NCBI GenBank assembly: GCA_002407725.1
Contig: DHOD01000104.1
Coordinates: 28,217-36,185, forward strand
Length of the DNA stretch: 7,969 bases
From: Christensenella sp. UBA5399
Lineage (GTDB): Bacteria > Bacillota > Clostridia > Christensenellales > Christensenellaceae
Reading direction: 5' to 3'
Below are positions 6,306 through 7,969 of this stretch, in pieces. The position numbers and the translations under genes were made by a program. Every line of letters starts with the position of its first letter. Within the stretch, counting starts at the first letter, position 1. The notes under the pieces were generated by a model, which saw nothing but the letters and a program-made list of their open reading frames with translations, searched no databases and had not been told where the DNA came from.

Positions 6306-7475
6306 ATGGTTTTACTGGTCAGATATGGTGAAATACACCTAAAAGGGCTGAACCGCCCGCATTTTGAGATGTTGCAGCGCAAGGCGCTTGTGCGGGCATT
6401 GCGGCAATTCCCCGACGCCAAAGTGGTAAAGGGGCAAGGCCGGTTCTATGTGGAAGGTCTCTCCGACGCGGAGCTTTCCCGCGCGGTTCCACTGGTCACA
6501 AAGATTTTTGGGCTCCATTCCGTCTCACCCGCTGTCGAGGTGGAAATTGACATCGACGTCATACAGGAAGCAATGGCGGAATTGGCGCAAAGCTATATGA
6601 CCAAGCATGCGTTAGCGTCCGCTACCTTCAAGGTCGAGGCCACACGGGCGGATAAACGCTTCCCGCTGAACTCGATGCAGCTTGCCGCGCAGACGGGCGG
6701 CTATATACTGGAGCATGTCCCCGGCCTCAGCGTCGACGTCCACACCCCCGACTTCCGCGTCTATGTGGAAATCCGCGAAAAATGCTATTGCTACACCGAA
6801 ATTATAAAAGCCGTGGGCGGCATGCCGCAAAAGAGCAACGGCCGCGCCATGCTGCTGCTTTCCGGCGGCATTGACAGCCCTGTGGCCGGTTACATGATCG
6901 CCAAGCGCGGCGTGGAAATCAACGCCGTGCATTACCATAGCTTTCCATACACCAGCGAGGCCGCCAAGCAAAAAGTCATTGACCTGGCGGACATACTGAG
7001 CGGTTACGCGGGCAAAATATGGCTGCACGTCGTCAACTTTACAGAGATACAACAGGCGATACACGAGAAGTGCCCGTCCGAGATGCTTGTCATCATCATG
7101 CGGCGGTTTATGATGCGGATTGCGCAAGAATTAGCCGTAGCTAACGAATGCAAGGCCATTGTGACCGGCGAGAGCATCGGGCAGGTGGCCAGCCAGACAA
7201 TGGACAGCATGTTTGTGACAAGCGAAGGCGTAACCATGCCGGTTTTCCGGCCGGTGATCGGGATGGATAAAAGCGAGATCATGGATATTGCGCACAACAT
7301 CGGCACGTACGAAACATCGATATTGCCCCATGAGGATTGCTGTACGGTTTTCGTTCCGAAGCATCCGCTAACTCACCCCAAATTAGAGAAGATTGTAAGG
7401 GCGGAACAGGCGCTCGACAAGGAACAACTGATCCGCAACGCGCTGGATTCAGTAGAAAGGCTGGTAATTGGCTGA
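6306..7475 (+). CDS. thiI: ThiI, tRNA 4-thiouridine synthetase (rhodanese-less form)
   Basis: A 389-residue ThiI, which adenylates U8 of tRNA and replaces its oxygen with sulfur delivered as persulfide, giving s4U8, a near-UV sensor and tRNA stabiliser. Domain order: N-terminal ferredoxin-like domain (LVRYGEIHLKGLNR at 4-17); THUMP domain (about 60-165); and a PP-loop ATPase with SGGIDS at 186-191. C345/C346 in HEDCCTVF correspond to the conserved cysteine region near residue 344 of the Escherichia coli protein. There is no C-terminal rhodanese domain, as in Bacillus, so sulfur should come directly from the neighbouring desulfurase. The two genes are 16 bp apart and probably co-transcribed, and the stop overlaps the next start (TGATG). 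A link to thiamine synthesis is known for rhodanese-bearing forms only, so s4U is the expected role here. Confidence 0.95.
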   Translation: MVLLVRYGEIHLKGLNRPHFEMLQRKALVRALRQFPDAKVVKGQGRFYVEGLSDAELSRAVPLVTKIFGLHSVSPAVEVEIDIDVIQEAMAELAQSYMTKHALASATFKVEATRADKRFPLNSMQLAAQTGGYILEHVPGLSVDVHTPDFRVYVEIREKCYCYTEIIKAVGGMPQKSNGRAMLLLSGGIDSPVAGYMIAKRGVEINAVHYHSFPYTSEAAKQKVIDLADILSGYAGKIWLHVVNFTEIQQAIHEKCPSEMLVIIMRRFMMRIAQELAVANECKAIVTGESIGQVASQTMDSMFVTSEGVTMPVFRPVIGMDKSEIMDIAHNIGTYETSILPHEDCCTVFVPKHPLTHPKLEKIVRAEQALDKEQLIRNALDSVERLVIG

Positions 7476-7843
7476 TGCAAGCAGATAAAAGAGGCGATTC
7501 TACCGTTACGATACTGGAAGACGGTGAGATGATCACCGATACGCAGACCGCATTGGATTTTATAGCGGACGCGCAGCATTTTCATGACAGCAAAAAAATG
7601 GCGGTTCCCATGGAATGCCTGCCCGATAATTTTTTTGACCTGAAATCAGGCGTCGCGGGCGACATGCTGCAAAAGTTTGTCAATTACAATTGCAAGGTCG
7701 CGATTTACGGCGACCACAGCAAGCATAAGAGCAAACCCTTAAACGACTTCATACGCGAATCCAACGCCAAGGGCGATCATGTGGTGTTTCCCGCATCCAA
7801 GCAAGAAGCGCTGGATGCATTACATGATGATAAGACGAAATAA
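7475..7843 (+). CDS. DUF4180 family protein, translationally coupled to thiI
   Basis: A 122-residue soluble protein that I recognise as DUF4180, a family without an assigned function. The hallmark segments are NFFDLKSGVAGDMLQKF (52-68) and AIYGDHSKHKSKPLNDFI (76-93), followed by a predicted strand and helix to the C-terminus. There is no signal peptide, membrane segment or metal-binding cysteine cluster. The start is the ATG at 7475, which shares one base with the thiI stop codon (TGATG). No good Shine-Dalgarno sequence precedes it (GAAAGG lies about 14 nt away), so translation probably depends on ribosomes finishing thiI. The frame stays open upstream to 7337, but that part overlaps thiI and lacks family similarity. 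Co-expression hints at a link to tRNA thiolation or sulfur use, but many DUF4180 proteins occur elsewhere, so this is weak. Confidence 0.85.
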   Translation: MQADKRGDSTVTILEDGEMITDTQTALDFIADAQHFHDSKKMAVPMECLPDNFFDLKSGVAGDMLQKFVNYNCKVAIYGDHSKHKSKPLNDFIRESNAKGDHVVFPASKQEALDALHDDKTK

Positions 7844-7886
7844 ACCATCATTCTTTTGCACGCCAAATTGATCATCCTTAATTTAT

Positions 7887-7930
7887 AATATCCATACAGA
7901 AAACAGCGTATCTTTTTTTGTATGGATATT
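7887..7930. terminator. Long hairpin downstream of DUF4180, possible terminator
   Basis: AATATCCATAC (7887-7897) and GTATGGATATT (7920-7930) are perfect 11-bp inverted repeats. Inside them AGAAAA pairs with the T run (7914-7919, one G-U), extending the stem to 17 bp with a 10-nt loop. It is the only hairpin after the last gene and may end the operon. However, the T run lies inside the right arm rather than after it, so classical termination is uncertain. A weaker alternative, ATAC/GTAT (7894-7897/7908-7911) followed by C and seven T, would look more like a terminator. The remaining bases to the window end are AT-rich, with a short TA run and no supported gene. Confidence 0.4.
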
Positions 7931-7969
7931 TATGTCCTAAAACCAATGCTCCTTTCGTATATATATATG

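Noticed and set aside
7868..7889. Promoter TTGATC / TATAAT after the DUF4180 gene
   Set aside because: The spacer is only 10 bp, there is no extended -10, and the TATAAT overlaps the left arm of the hairpin.
7872..7960. Short minus-strand frame preceded by AAAGGAG near the window end
   Set aside because: The possible start is a TTG almost touching the ribosome-site-like motif, the peptide would be about 22 residues, and it runs through the hairpin.

Overview
The window looks like chromosomal DNA of a low-to-mid GC Bacillota, most likely a Clostridia-type anaerobe of roughly 50% GC. The evidence is a MutS2 with a C-terminal Smr domain, an OmpR-family regulator and kinase next to a membrane-anchored HtrA protease, a NifZ-type cysteine desulfurase paired with a rhodanese-less ThiI, and strong AAGGAGG-type ribosome binding sites. 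I cannot name the genus. All six genes lie on the + strand, and there is no RNA gene, CRISPR array or recognisable transposase.

Layout. Bases 2-970 hold the C-terminal part of MutS2, cut by the window edge. A 117-bp gap leads to a two-component system: response regulator (1088-1762) and sensor kinase (1800-3266). After another 117-bp gap with regulator-like direct repeats comes an HtrA/DegP-like trypsin-fold protease with a PDZ domain (3384-4805). The arrangement recalls the CssRS-HtrA secretion/envelope-stress circuit of Bacillus, and I infer that the kinase senses envelope stress and the regulator induces the protease.

The most unusual feature is the intergenic block 4805-5041. Imperfect terminal inverted repeats close on seven consecutive hairpins that abut with no unpaired base between them, and one of these carries further small hairpins inside it. 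It begins at the last base of the htrA stop codon and lies between that gene and its rho-independent terminator (5057-5092). It is probably a MITE-like or otherwise mobile structured repeat, or a structured RNA in the htrA 3' UTR. Neither can be settled from one copy.

The second transcription unit starts at an extended -10 promoter (TGCTATAAT) so close to the NifZ-like start codon that the mRNA is predicted to be leaderless. It encodes a cysteine desulfurase (5144-6289), ThiI (6306-7475) and, through a TGATG overlap, a DUF4180 protein (7475-7843). The desulfurase should supply persulfide sulfur to ThiI for 4-thiouridine at tRNA position 8. The role of the DUF4180 protein is unknown. The window ends in an AT-rich stretch holding a long hairpin (7887-7930).
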